Assembly: GCF_032452875.1 (NCBI RefSeq)
Contig: NW_026893849.1
Coordinates: 124,001 to 188,000 of the forward strand
Source of the DNA: Bos javanicus
Lineage: Eukaryota; Chordata; Mammalia; Artiodactyla; Bovidae
Direction of reading: 5' to 3'
DNA length: 64,000 bases
Shown piece after piece: positions 12,736 through 25,811 of the stretch. Position 1 is the stretch's first letter, and each line of letters begins with the position of its first letter. A program made the position numbers and the translations under genes. The notes under the pieces were generated by a model. It made no database searches. It was not told where the DNA came from and saw only the letters and a program-made list of their open reading frames with translations.

Positions 12736-14591
12736 GCTGATCATGCACTGATCACGTGGCTGATCACACATGATCACGTGACTGATCATGCACTGATCAC
12801 GTGGCTATCATGCACTGATCACGTGGCTGATCATGCACTGATCACGTGGATATCATGCACTGATCACGTGGCTGATCACACACGATCACGTGACTGATCA
12901 TGCACTGATCACGTGGCTATCATGCACTGATCACGTGGCTATCATGCACTGATCACGTGGCTGATCATGCACTGATCACGTAGCTACCATGTACTGATCA
13001 CGTGACTGATCATGCACTGATCACGTAATTGATCATGCACTGATCACGTGGCTGATCATGCACTGATCACGTGGCTGATCACACATGATCACGTGACTGA
13101 TCATGCACTGATCACGTGGCTGATCATGCACTGATCACGTGGCTGATCATGCACTGATCACGTGGCTATCATGCACTGATCACGTGGCTGATCATGCACT
13201 GATCACGTAGCTATCATGCACTGATCACGTGACTGATCATGCACTGATCACGTGACTGATCATGCACTGATCACGTGGCTGATCATGCACTGATCACGTG
13301 GCTGATCATGCACTGATCACGTGACTGATCATGCACTGATCACGTGACTGATCATGCACTGATCACGTGGCTATCATGCACTGATCACGTGGCTGATCAT
13401 GCACTGATCACGTGGCTGATCATGCACTGATCACGTGGCTGATCACACATGATCACGTGACTGATCATGCACTGATCACGTGGCTATCATGCACTGATCA
13501 CGTGGCTGATCATGCACTGATCACGTGGATATCATGCACTGATCACGTGGCTGATCATGCACGATCACGTGACTGATCATGCACTGATCACGTGGCTATC
13601 ATGCACTGATCACGTGGCTATCATGCACTGATCACGTGGCTGATCATGCAATGATCACGTAGCTACCATGTACTGATCACGTGACTGATCATGCACTGAT
13701 CACGTGATTGATCATGCACTGATCACGTGGCTATCATGCACTGATCACGTGGCTGATCATGCACTGATCACGTAGCTATCATGCACTGATCACGTGACTG
13801 ATCATGCACTGATCACGTTGATCATGCACTGATCACGTGGCTGATCATGCACTGATCACGTGGCTGATCATGCACTGATCACGTGACTGATCATGCACTG
13901 ATCACGTGACTGATCATGCACTGATCACGTGGCTATCATGCACTGATCACGTGGCTGATCATGCACTGATCACGTAGCTATCATGCACTGATCACGTGAC
14001 TGATCATGCACTGATCACGTGACTGATCATGCACTGATCACGTGGCTATCATGCACTGATCACGTGGCTGATCATGCACTGATCACGTGGCTATCATGCA
14101 CTGATCACGTGGCTGATCACACACGATCACGTGACTGATCATGCACTGATCACGTGGCTATCATGCACTGATCACGTGGCTGATCATGCACTGATCACGT
14201 GGATATCATGCACTGATCACGTGGCTGATCACACACGATCACGTGACTGATCATGCACTGATCACGTGGCTATCATGCACTGATCACGTGGCTATCATGC
14301 ACTGATCACGTGGCTGATCATGCAATGATCACGTAGCTACCATGTACTGATCACGTGACTGATCATGCACTGATCACGTAATTGATCATGCACTGATCAC
14401 GTGGCTGATCATGCACTGATCACGTGGCTGATCACACATGATCACGTGGCTGATCATGCACTGATCACGTGACTGATCATGCACTGATCACGTGACTGAT
14501 CATGCACTGATCACGTGGCTATCATGCACTGATCACGTGGCTGATCATGCACTGATCACGTGACTGATCATGCACTGATCACGTGGCTGAT
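12736..14591 (+). repeat. HOR-type satellite, not yet in strict 14-mer register
   Basis: The shortened marker monomers GATCACACATGATC and GATCACACACGATC appear repeatedly (for example near 12767, 12881, 13083, 13446, 14112, 14228), but spacing between them is uneven. A 159-bp half-HOR starts at 14433 and leads into the regular run that follows. This section corresponds to the front part of the ~4.57-kb cassettes seen further right. Confidence 0.82.
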
Positions 14592-15891
14592 CACACATGA
14601 TCACGTGACTGATCATGCACTGATCACGTGGCTATCATGCACTGATCACGTGGCTGATCATGCACTGATCACGTGGATATCATGCACTGATCACGTGACT
14701 GATCATGCACGATCACGTGACTGATCATGCACTGATCACGTGGCTATCATGCACTGATCACGTGGCTATCATGCACTGATCACGTGGCTGATCATGCACT
14801 GATCACGTAGCTACCATGCACTGATCACGTGACTGATCATGCACTGATCACGTAATTGATCATGCACTGATCACGTGGCTGATCATGCACTGATCACGTG
14901 GCTGATCACACATGATCACGTGACTGATCATGCACTGATCACGTGGCTATCATGCACTGATCACGTGGCTGTCATGCACTGATCACGTGGATATCATGCA
15001 CTGATCACGTGGCTGATCACACACGATCACGTGACTGATCATGCACTGATCACGTGGCTATCATGCACTGATCACGTGGCTATCATGCACTGATCACGTG
15101 GCTGATCATGCAATGATCACGTAGCTACCATGTACTGGTCACGTGACTGATCATGCACTGATCACGTAATTGATCATGCACTGATCACGTGGCTGATCAT
15201 GCACTGATCACGTGGCTGATCACACATGATCACGTGACTGATCATGCACTGATCACGTGGCTCATGCACTGATCACGTGGCTGTCATGCACTGATCACGT
15301 GGATATCATGCACTGATCACGTGGCTGATCACACACGATCACATGACTGATCATGCACTGATCACGTGGCTGATCATGCACTGATCACGTGGCTATCATG
15401 CACTGATCACGTGGCTGATCATGCAATGATCACGTAGCTACCATGCACTGGTCACGTGACTGATCATGCACTGATCACGTAATTGATCATGCACTGATCA
15501 CGTGGCTGATCATGCACTGATCACGTGGCTGATCACACATGATCACGTGACTGATCATGCACTGATCACGTGGCTATCATGCACTGATCACGTGGCTGTC
15601 ATGCACTGATCACGTGGATATCATGCACTGATCACGTGGCTGATCATGCACTGATCACGTGACTGATCATGCACTGATCACGTGGCTATCATGCACTGAT
15701 CACGTGGCTGATCATGCACTGATCACGTGACTGATCATGCACTGATCACGTGGCTATCATGCACTGATCACGTGGCTGATCATGCAATGATCACGTAGCT
15801 ACCATGCACTGATCACGTGACTGATCATGCACTGATCACGTAACTGATCATGCACTGATCACGTGGCTGATCATGCACTGATCACGTGGCT
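14592..15891 (+). repeat. Four-unit run of the 14-mer HOR, run 1
   Basis: CACACATG recurs at 14592, 14907, 15221 and 15534 (spacings 315, 314, 313). In order, the 14 monomers of a unit are: short CACACATG, ctgatc, ctatc, ctgtc, atatc, short CACACACG, ctgatc, ctatc, ctatc, GCAATG, ACC-TACTGG, gta-att, ctgatc, ctgatc. The fourth unit carries two extra monomers and is a 16-mer of about 358 bp. The same three-plus-one arrangement recurs in the other six runs. Confidence 0.87.
15138..15147. promoter_or_regulatory. Example of exact CLEAR-type E-box palindrome
   Basis: GTCACGTGAC is the 10-bp consensus known in animals as the CLEAR element, bound by TFEB/TFE3/MITF-type bHLH-Zip factors; the CACGTG core also suits USF, MYC/MAX and, in plants, G-box factors. 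It occurs in monomer 11 of each 14-mer HOR where TACTGG precedes CACGTGAC. That the motif is present is seen directly; binding is not shown and may be blocked by CpG methylation. Confidence 0.5.
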
Positions 15892-17600
15892 GATCATGCA
15901 CTGATCACGTGACTGATCATGCACTGATCACGTGACTGATCATGCACTGATCACGTGATGATCATGCACTGATCACGTGGATATCATGCACTGATCACGT
16001 GGCTGATCATGCACTGATCACGTGTGATCATGCACTGATCACGTGGCTGATCATGCACTGATCACGTGACTGATCATGCACTGATCACGTGGCTATCATG
16101 CACTGATCACGTGGCTGATCATGCACTGATCACGTGGCTGATCACACACTGTCACGTGACTATCATGCACTGATCACGTGGCACTCATGCACTGATCACG
16201 TGGCTGATCATACACTGATCACGTAACTCATGCACACATCACGTGGCTATCATGCACTGATCACGTGGCTGTCATGCAATGATCACGTAGCAACCATATA
16301 CTGGTCACGTGACTGATCATGCACTGATCACGGAATGATCATGCACTGTTCACGTGACTGATCATGCACTGATCACGTGACTGATCATGCACTGATCACG
16401 TGGCTATCATGCACTGATCACGTGGCTGATCATGCAACGATCACGTAGCAACCATGTACTGGTCACGTGACTGATCATGCACTGATCACGTAATTGATCA
16501 TGCACTGATCACGTGGCTCATCATGCACTGATCACGTGGCTGATCACACATGTATCACGTGACTGATCATGCACTGATCACGTGGCTATCATGCACTGAT
16601 CACGTGGCTGTCATGCACTGATCACGTGGATATCATGCACTGATCACGTGGCTGATCACACACGTATCACATGACTGATCATGCACTGATCACGTGGCTA
16701 TCATGCACTGATCACGTGGCTATCATGCACTGATCACGTGGCTGATCATGCATGATCACGTAGCTATCATGCACTGATCACGTGACTGATCATGCACTGA
16801 TCACGTAATTGATCATGCACTGATCACGTGGCTGATCATGCACTGATCACGTGGCTGATCATGCACTGATCACGTGACTGATCATGCACTGATCACGTGA
16901 CTGATCATGCACTGATCACGTGGCTATCATGCACTGATCACGTGGCTGATCATGCACTGATCACGTGGCTGATCATGCACTGATCACGTGGCTGATCATG
17001 CACTGATCACGTGGCTCATGCACTGATCACGTGGCTGTCATGCACTGATCACGTGGATATCATGCACTGATCACGTGGCTGATCACACACGATCACACTG
17101 ATCATGCACTGATCACGTGGCTATCATGCACTGATCACGTGGCTATCATGCACTGATCACGTGGCTGATCATGCATGATCACGTAGCTACCATGTACTGT
17201 CACGTGACTGATCATGCACTGATCACGTAATTGATCATGCACTGATCACGTGGCTGATCATGCACTGATCACGTGGCTGATCATGCACTGATCACGTAAC
17301 TGATCATGCACTGATCACGTGACTGATCATGCACTGATCACGTGACTGATCATGCACTGATCACGTGGCTATCATGCACTGATCACGTGGCTGATCATGC
17401 ACTGATCACGTGGCTGATCATGCACTGATCACGTGACTGATCATGCACTGATCACGTGTCTGATCATGCACTGATCACGTGGCTATCATGCACTGCTCAC
17501 GTGGCTGATCATGCCATGATCACGCAGCTACCATGTACTGGTCACATGACTGATCATGCACTGATCACGTGACTGATCATGCAGTGATCACGTGGCTATC
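15892..17600 (+). repeat. Mild degenerate block and following satellite (offset -2.03 kb from island B2)
   Basis: Near 15953 GTGATGATC starts a block with GTGGATATC, GTGTGATC, CACTGTCACG, GGCACTCATGC, CATGCACACATCACG and CCATATACTGG (near 16286). Its counterparts lie at 34396 and 53343, i.e. 18.44 and 18.95 kb away, so collinearity of the macro-repeat extends left of the island. E-boxes here are mostly intact (CACGTGG rather than CACTTGG), so it is a less decayed version of the blocks beside the islands. From 16790 canonical monomers follow. Confidence 0.83.
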
Positions 17601-17979
17601 ATGCACTACTCACGTGGCTGATCATGCAATGATCATGTAGCTACCATGTACAGGTCACGTGAATGATCATACACCCATCAGGTGACTGATCATGCACTGA
17701 TCACGTGGCTATCATGCACTGATCACGAGACTGATCATGCACTGATCACGTCTATATCATGCACTGATCACATGACTGCCCATGCACTGATCACGTGGAT
17801 GATCATACACTAATCATGTGACAGATCATGCACTGATCACGTGGCTGATCATGCACTGATACCGTGACTGAGCATGGACTGATCACATGACTATCATGTA
17901 GTGATCACGTGACTTAATGGCGCTGATCATGTGACTGATCATGCGCTGATCATGTTTGCTATCATACACTGATCATGTG
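17601..17979 (+). repeat. Degenerate left flank of island B2
   Basis: Ordered decayed monomers starting with GCACTACTCACG, then CATGTACAGGTCACG, CACCCATCAGG, CACGAGACTG, CACGTCTATATC, GACTGCCCATGC, CACTAATCATGTG, TGATACCGTG and TTAATGGCGCTG. The base at 17816 is A (AATCATG). The macro-repeat homologues at 36269 and 55213 have T. Confidence 0.87.
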
Positions 17980-18220
17980 CCTCTGGAGGCAATAAACAAA
18001 GAGCTGAGTAGGCACGAATCAAACAGTCAGCAGGCAATAATCATGGAACTCAGCTGTGAGGAATCATGCTGCTCAGCTGGCAATAATCAAGCAGCTGAGC
18101 AGGCAGGAATTACGCAGCACAGCTGGCAATTGTCAAGCAGATGACAGGCAGGAATCGTGCAGCTCAGCTGGCAATTGTCAAGCAGATGAGCAGACAGTAA
18201 TCACGCAGCTCAGCAGGCCC
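17980..18220 (+). repeat. Diverged satellite island, type B, copy 2 (241 bp)
   Basis: By reading, the body matches the B copies at 7917, 20610, 36433, 39060 and 55377; I found no difference within the 241 bp. The base after CAGCAGGCCC is A (18221). The 62-codon open frame at 17956-18144 starts in the flanking monomers and its conservation merely reflects recent DNA duplication. Last units read CAGGAATCGTGC, CAATTGTCAAGC and CAGTAATCACGC. Confidence 0.89.
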
Positions 18221-18830
18221 AGATCACGTGACTGAGCATGCACTGTTCACGTGGCTGATCATACACTGATCACGTGATGATCATGCACTGATCACTTGGA
18301 TATCATGCACTGATCACGTGGCTGATCATACACTGTTCACGTGTCTGACCATGCACTGATCACGTGGCTGATCATACACTGCTCACGTAACTGATCATGC
18401 ACTGATCACGTGGCTATCATGCACTGATCACGTGGCTGAACATGCACTGTTCACGTGGCTGATCACACACCTGTCACGTGACATATCATGCACTGATCAC
18501 GTGGCACTCATGCACTGATCACGTGGCTGATCATACTCTGCTCACGTAACTCATGCACACATCACGTGGCTATCATGCACTGCTCACGTGGCTCGTCATG
18601 GAATGATCACGTAGCTACCATATACTGGTCACGTGACTGATCATGCACAGATCACGTAAATGATCATGCACTGTTCACGTGACTGATCATGTACTGATCA
18701 CGTGACTGATCATGCACTGATCACGTGGCTATCATGCTCTGCTCACGTGGCTGATCATGCAACGATCACGTAGCAACCATGTACTGGTCACGTGACTGAT
18801 CATGCACTGATCACGTAATTGATCCTGCAC
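18221..18830 (+). repeat. Degenerate right flank of island B2
   Basis: In order: GACTGAGCATGC, CACTGTTCACG, GTGATGATC, CACTTGGATATC (18294), GTGTCTGACC, CTGCTCACG, GGCTGAACATGC, CACCTGTCACG, GGCACTCATGC, CATACTCTGCTC, GGCTCGTCATGGAATG, CCATATACTGG, GCACAGATCACG, GCAACGATC and TTGATCCTGC. Many E-boxes or TGATCA motifs carry one substitution. The block recurs without an island at 25812, 29823, 44193 and 48770. Confidence 0.87.
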
Positions 18831-20237
18831 TGATCACGTGTTTGACCATGCACTGATCACGTGGCTGATCATACACTGATCACGTAACTGATCATGCACT
18901 GATCACGTGACTGATCATGCACTGATCACGTGGCTATCATGCACTGATCACGTGGCTGATCATGCACTGATCACGTGACTGATCATGCACTGATCACGTG
19001 GCTGATCATGCACTGATCACGTGGCTGATCATGCACTGATCACGTGGCTGATCATGCACTGATCACGTGGCTGATCATGCACTGATCACGTAACTGATCA
19101 TGCACTGATCACGTGGCTATCATGCACTGATCACGTGGCTGATCATGCACTGATCACGTGGCTGATCACACACTGATCACGTGACTATCATGCACTGATC
19201 ACGTGGCATCATGCACTGATCACGTGGCTGATCATACACTGATCACGTAACTGATCATGCACACATCACGTGGCTATCATGCACTGATCACGTGGCTGTC
19301 ATGCAATGATCATGTAGCTACCATATACTGGTCACGTGACTGATCATGCACTGATCACGTAAATGATCATGCACTGATCACGTGACTGATCATGCACTGA
19401 TCACGTGACTGATCATGCACTGATCACGTGGCTGATCATGCACTGATCACGTGATTGATCATGCACTGATCACGTGGCTGATCATGCACTGATCACGTGG
19501 CTGATCATGCACTGATCACGTGACTGATCATGCACTGATCACGTGACTGATCATGCACTGATCACGTGGCTATCATGCACTGATCACGTGGCTGATCATG
19601 CACTGATCACGTGACTGATCATGCACTGATCACGTGGCTGATCATGCACTGATCACGTGACTGATCATGCACTGATCACGTGAATGATCATGCACTGATC
19701 ACGTGGCTGATCATGCACTGATCACGTGGCTGATCACACATGATCACGTGACTGATCATGCACTGATCACGTGGCTATCATGCACTGATCACGTGGCTAT
19801 CATGCACTGATCACGTGGCTGATCATGCAATGATCACGTAGCTACCATGTACTGGTCACGTGACTGATCATGCACTGATCACGTAATTGATCATGCACTG
19901 ATCACGTGGCTGATCATGCACTGATCACGTGGCTGATCACACACGATCACGTGACTGATCATGCACTGATCACGTGACTGATCATGCACTGATCACGTGG
20001 CTATCATGCACTGATCACGTGGATATCATGCACTGATCACGTGGCTGATCACACACTGATCACGTGACTGATCATGCACTGATCACGTGGCTATCATGCA
20101 CTGATCACGTGGCTATCATGCACTGATCACGTGGCTGATCATGCAATGATCACGTAGCTACCATGCACTGGTCACGTGACTGATCATGCACTGATCACGT
20201 GACTGATCATGCACTGATCACGTGGCTATCATGCACT
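18831..20237 (+). repeat. Satellite between the two B islands of unit 1
   Basis: Canonical 22/23-bp monomers with a milder degenerate patch at about 19150-19370 (GATCACACACTG, GGCATCATGC, CATGCACACATC, CATGTAGCTACC, CCATATACTGG). From 19735 short marker monomers CACACATG and CACACACG appear. Homologous stretches lie at about 37290-38690 and 56230-57625. Confidence 0.86.
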
Positions 20238-20609
20238 ACTCACGTGGCTGATCATGCAATGATCATGTAGCTACCATGTACAGGTCACGTGAATGATCAT
20301 ACACCCATCAGGTGACTGATCATGCACTGATCACGTGGCTATCATGCACTGATCACGAGACTGATCATGCACTGATCACGTCTATATCATGCACTGATCA
20401 CATGACTGCCCATGCACTGATCACGTGGATGATCATACACTAATCATGTGACAGATCATGCACTGATCACGTGGCTGATCATGCACTGATACCGTGACTG
20501 AGCATGGACTGATCACATGACTATCATGTAGTGATCACGTGACTTAATGGCGCTGATCATGTGACTGATCATGCGCTGATCATGTTTGCTATCATACACT
20601 GATCATGTG
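20238..20609 (+). repeat. Degenerate left flank of island B3
   Basis: Base for base, this appears to repeat the left flank at 17601-17979, starting with CACTACTCACG and running through CACCCATCAGG, TGATACCGTG and TTAATGGCGCTG to CATGTG at the island edge. The pair of flanks and islands therefore arose by duplication of a segment that carried both. Confidence 0.87.
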
Positions 20610-20850
20610 CCTCTGGAGGCAATAAACAAAGAGCTGAGTAGGCACGAATCAAACAGTCAGCAGGCAATAATCATGGAACTCAGCTGTGAGGAATCATGCT
20701 GCTCAGCTGGCAATAATCAAGCAGCTGAGCAGGCAGGAATTACGCAGCACAGCTGGCAATTGTCAAGCAGATGACAGGCAGGAATCGTGCAGCTCAGCTG
20801 GCAATTGTCAAGCAGATGAGCAGACAGTAATCACGCAGCTCAGCAGGCCC
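20610..20850 (+). repeat. Diverged satellite island, type B, copy 3 (241 bp)
   Basis: Second island of the pair in macro-repeat unit 1, 2,630 bp after the first. The body matches the copy at 17980, but the base after CAGCAGGCCC is T (20851), as in B1 and the copy at 58001. The open frame at 20586-20774 is the same 62-codon by-product. Confidence 0.89.
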
Positions 20851-23800
20851 TGATCACGTGACTGAGCATGCACTGTTCACGTGGCTGATCATACACTGAT
20901 CACGTGATGATCATGCACTGATCACTTGGATATCATGCACTGATCACGTGGCTGATCATACACTGATCACGTGCTGATCATGCACTGATCACGTGGCTGA
21001 TCATGCACTGATCACGTGGCTGATCATGCACTGATCACGTGGCTATCATGCACTGATCACGTGACTGATCATGCACTGATCACGTGGCTGATCATGCACT
21101 GATCACGTGGCTGATCATGCACTGATCACGTGGCTGATCATGCACTGATCACGTGGCTCATGCACTGATCACGTGGCTCATGCACTGATCACGTGGATAT
21201 CATGCACTGATCACGTGGCTGATCATGCACTGATCACGTGACTGATCATGCACTGATCACGTGGCTGATCATGCACTGATCACGTGGCTATCATGCACTG
21301 ATCACGTGGCTGATCATGCACTGATCACGTAGCTACATGTACTGGTCACGTGACTGATCATGCACTGATCACGTAATTGATCATGCACTGATCACGTGGC
21401 TGATCATGCACTGATCACGTGGCTGATCACACACGATCACGTGACTGATCATGCACTGATCACGTGGCTATCATGCACTGATCACGTGGCTATCATGCAC
21501 TGATCACGTGGCTGATCATGCACTGATCACGTGACTGATCATGCACTGATCACGTGGCTATCATGCACTGATCACGTGGCTGATCATGCACTGATCACGT
21601 GGATATCATGCACTGATCACGTGGCTGATCACACTGATCACGTGACTGATCATGCACTGATCACGTGGCTATCATGCACTGATCACGTGGCTGATCATGC
21701 ACTGATCACGTAGCTATCATGCACTGATCACGTGACTGATCATGCACTGATCACGTGACTGATCATGCACTGATCACGTGGCTATCATGCACTGATCACG
21801 TGGCTGATCATGCACTGATCACGTAGCTATCATGCACTGATCACGTGACTGATCATGCACTGATCACGTGACTGATCATGCACTGATCACGTGGCTGATC
21901 ATGCACTGATCACGTGACTGATCATGCACTGATCACGTGGCTATCATGCACTGATCACGTGGCTGATCATGCACTGATCACGTGGATATCATGCACTGAT
22001 CACGTGGCTGATCACACTGATCACGTGACTGATCATGCACTGATCACGTGGCTATCATGCACTGATCACGTGGCTGATCATGCAATGATCACGTAGCTAT
22101 CATGCACTGATCACGTGACTGATCATGCACTGATCACGTGACTGATCATGCACTGATCACGTGGCTATCATGCACTGATCACGTGGCTGATCATGCACTG
22201 ATCACGTAGCTATCATGCACTGATCACGTGACTGATCATGCACTGATCACGTAATTGATCATGCACTGATCACGTGGCTGATCATGCACTGATCACGTGG
22301 CTGATCATGCACTGATCACGTGACTGATCATGCACTGATCACGTGACTGATCATGCACTGATCACGTGGCTGATCATGCACTGATCACGTGGATATCATG
22401 CACTGATCACGTGGCTGATCACACACTGATCACGTGACTGATCATGCACTGATCACGTGGCTATCATGCACTGATCACGTGGCTATCATGCACTGATCAC
22501 GTGGCTGATCATGCACTGATCACGTAGCTATCATGCACTGATCACGTGACTGATCATGCACTGATCACGTGACTGATCATGCACTGATCACGTGGCTATC
22601 ATGCACTGATCACGTGGCTGATCATGCACTGATCACGTAGCTATCATGCACTGATCACGTGACTGATCATGCACTGATCACGTAATTGATCATGCACTGA
22701 TCACGTGGCTGATCATGCACTGATCACGTGGCTGATCATGCACTGATCACGTGACTGATCATGCACTGATCACGTGACTGATCATGCACTGATCACGTGG
22801 CTATCATGCACTGATCACGTGGCTGATCATGCACTGATCACGTGGCTATCATGCACTGATCACGTGGCTGATCATGCACTGATCACGTGGCTGATCATGC
22901 ACTGATCACGTGGCTATCATGCACTGATCACGTGGCTGATCATGCAATGATCACGTAGCTACCATGCACTGGTCACGTGACTGATCATGCACTGATCACG
23001 TAATTGATCATGCACTGATCACGTGGCTGATCATGCACTGATCACGTGGCTGATCATGCACTGATCACGTGACTGATCATGCACTGATCACGTGACTGAT
23101 CATGCACTGATCACGTGGCTATCATGCACTGATCACGTGGCTGATCATGCACTGATCACGTGGCTGATCATGCACTGATCACGTGGCTGATCACACATGA
23201 TCACGTGACTGATCATGCACTGATCACGTGGCTATCATGCACTGATCACGTGGCTGATCATGCACTGATCACGTGGATATCATGCACTGATCACGTGGCT
23301 GATCACACACGATCACATGACTGATCATGCACTGATCACGTGGCTATCATGCACTGATCACGTGGCTATCATGCACTGATCACGTGGCTGATCATGCAAT
23401 GATCACGTAGCTACCATGTACTGGTCACGTGACTGATCATGCACTGATCACGTAATTGATCATGCACTGATCACGTGGCTGATCATGCACTGATCACGTG
23501 GCTGATCACACATGATCACGTGACTGATCATGCACTGATCACGTGGCTCATGCACTGATCACGTGGCTGATCATGCACTGATCACGTGGCTATCATGCAC
23601 TGATCACGTGGCTGATCATGCACTGATCACGTAGCTATCATGCACTGATCACGTGACTGATCATGCACTGATCACGTGACTGATCATGCACTGATCACGT
23701 GGCTGATCATGCACTGATCACGTGGCTGATCATGCACTGATCACGTGACTGATCATGCACTGATCACGTGACTGATCATGCACTGATCACGTGGCTATCA

Positions 23801-24451
23801 TGCACTGATCACGTGGCTGATCATGCACTGATCACGTAGCTATCATGCACTGATCACGTGACTGATCATGCACTGATCACGTGACTGATCATGCACTGAT
23901 CACGTGATCATGCACTGATCACGTGGCTGATCATGCACTGATCACGTGGCTATCATGCACTGATCACGTGGCTGATCACACACTGATCACGTGACTGATC
24001 ATGCACTGATCACGTGGCTATCATGCACTGATCACGTGGCTGATCATGCACTGATCACGTGGATATCATGCACTGATCACGTGGCTGATCACACACGATC
24101 ACGTGACTGATCATGCACTGATCACGTGGCTATCATGCACTGATCACGTGGCTATCATGCACTGATCACGTGGCTGATCATGCAATGATCACGTAGCTAC
24201 CATGTACTGGTCACGTGACTGATCATGCACTGATCACGTAATTGATCATGCACTGATCACGTGGCTGATCATGCACTGATCACGTGGCTGATCACACATG
24301 ATCACGTGGCTGATCATGCACTGATCACGTGACTGATCATGCACTGATCACGTGACTGATCATGCACTGATCACGTGGCTATCATGCACTGATCACGTGG
24401 CTGATCATGCACTGATCACGTGGCTGATCATGCACTGATCACGTGGCTGAT
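20851..24451 (+). repeat. Right flank of B3 and HOR-type satellite
   Basis: The flank keeps GACTGAGCATGC, CACTGTTCACG, GTGATGATC and CACTTGGATATC (20924), then returns quickly to canonical monomers instead of the long degenerate block seen right of B2. From 21420 onward short markers CACACACG, CACACTG and CACACATG alternate with 22- and 23-mers in partial 14-mer order; one 315-bp step occurs from 23192 to 23507. A 14-bp palindrome lies at 23897-23910. Open frames of 60 codons at 21531 and 21914 are two copies of one phasing accident about 383 bp apart. The 159-bp half-HOR starts at 24293. Confidence 0.84.
23897..23910. other. 14-bp perfect palindrome
   Basis: Same TGATCACGTGATCA junction as at 2061. 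Here it lies in ordered HOR-type DNA of macro-repeat unit 1. Confidence 0.7.
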
Positions 24452-25750
24452 CACACATGATCACGTGACTGATCATGCACTGATCACGTGGCTATCATGC
24501 ACTGATCACGTGGCTGTCATGCACTGATCACGTGGATATCATGCACTGATCACGTGACTGATCACACACGATCACGTGACTGATCATGCACTGATCACGT
24601 GGCTATCATGCACTGATCACGTGGCTATCATGCACTGATCACGTGGCTGATCATGCAATGATCACGTAGCTACCATGCACTGGTCACGTGACTGATCATG
24701 CACTGATCACGTAATTGATCATGCACTGATCACGTGGCTGATCATGCACTGATCACGTGGCTGATCACACATGATCACGTGACTGATCATGCACTGATCA
24801 CGTGGCTATCATGCACTGATCACGTGGCTGATCATGCACTGATCACGTGGATATCATGCACTGATCACGTGGCTGATCACACTGATCACGTGACTGATCA
24901 TGCACTGATCACGTGGCTGATCATGCACTGATCACGTGGCTATCATGCACTGATCACGTGGCTGATCATGCAATGATCACGTAGCTACCATGCACTGGTC
25001 ACGTGACTGATCATGCACTGATCACGTAATTGATCATGCACTGATCACGTGGCTGATCATGCACTGATCACGTGGCTGATCACACATGATCACGTGACTG
25101 ATCATGCACTGATCACGTGGCTATCATGCACTGATCACGTGGCTGTCATGCACTGATCACGTGGATATCATGCACTGATCACGTGGCTGATCATGCACGA
25201 TCACGTGACTGATCATGCACTGATCACGTGGCTATCATGCACTGATCACGTGGCTATCATGCACTGATCACGTGGCTGATCATGCAATGATCACGTAGCT
25301 ACCATGTACTGGTCACGTGACTGATCATGCACTGATCACGATTGATCATGCACTGATCACGTGGCTGATCATGCACTGATCACGTGGCTGATCACACATG
25401 ATCACGTGACTGATCATGCACTGATCACGTGGCTATCATGCACTGATCACGTGGCTGATCATGCACTGATCACGTGGATATCATGCACTGATCACGTGGC
25501 TGATCACACACGATCACGTGACTGATCATGCACTGATCACGTGGCTATCATGCACTGATCACGTGGCTGATCATGCACTGATCACGTGACTGATCATGCA
25601 CTGATCACGTGGCTATCATGCACTGATCACGTGGCTGATCATGCAATGATCACGTAGCTACCATGTACTGGTCACGTGACTGATCATGCACTGATCACGT
25701 AAATGATCATGCACTGATCACGTGGCTGATCATGCACTGATCACGTGGCT
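24452..25750 (+). repeat. Four-unit run of the 14-mer HOR, run 2
   Basis: CACACATG starts at 24452, 24766, 25081 and 25393 (spacings 314, 315, 312). Unit order is the same as in run 1, with the fourth unit again a 16-mer. A 65-codon open frame at 24734-24931 crosses units and is phasing noise. The degenerate block begins about 62 bp after the run, as in the other cassettes. Confidence 0.87.
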
Positions 25751-25811
25751 GATCATGCACTGATCACGTGACTGATCATGCACTGATCACGTGACTGATC
25801 ATGCACTGATC

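Noticed and set aside
17956..18144. 62-codon open frame beginning MLSYTDHVPLEAINK, present at seven places (7893, 17956, 20586, 36409, 39036, 55353, 57977)
   Set aside because: It begins in satellite monomers and crosses into an island that is itself a tandem repeat. The type A islands break the frame by a 4-bp deletion, the only within-frame differences among B copies are two replacements and no silent changes, and no promoter or splice context is visible. Its conservation follows from DNA duplication.
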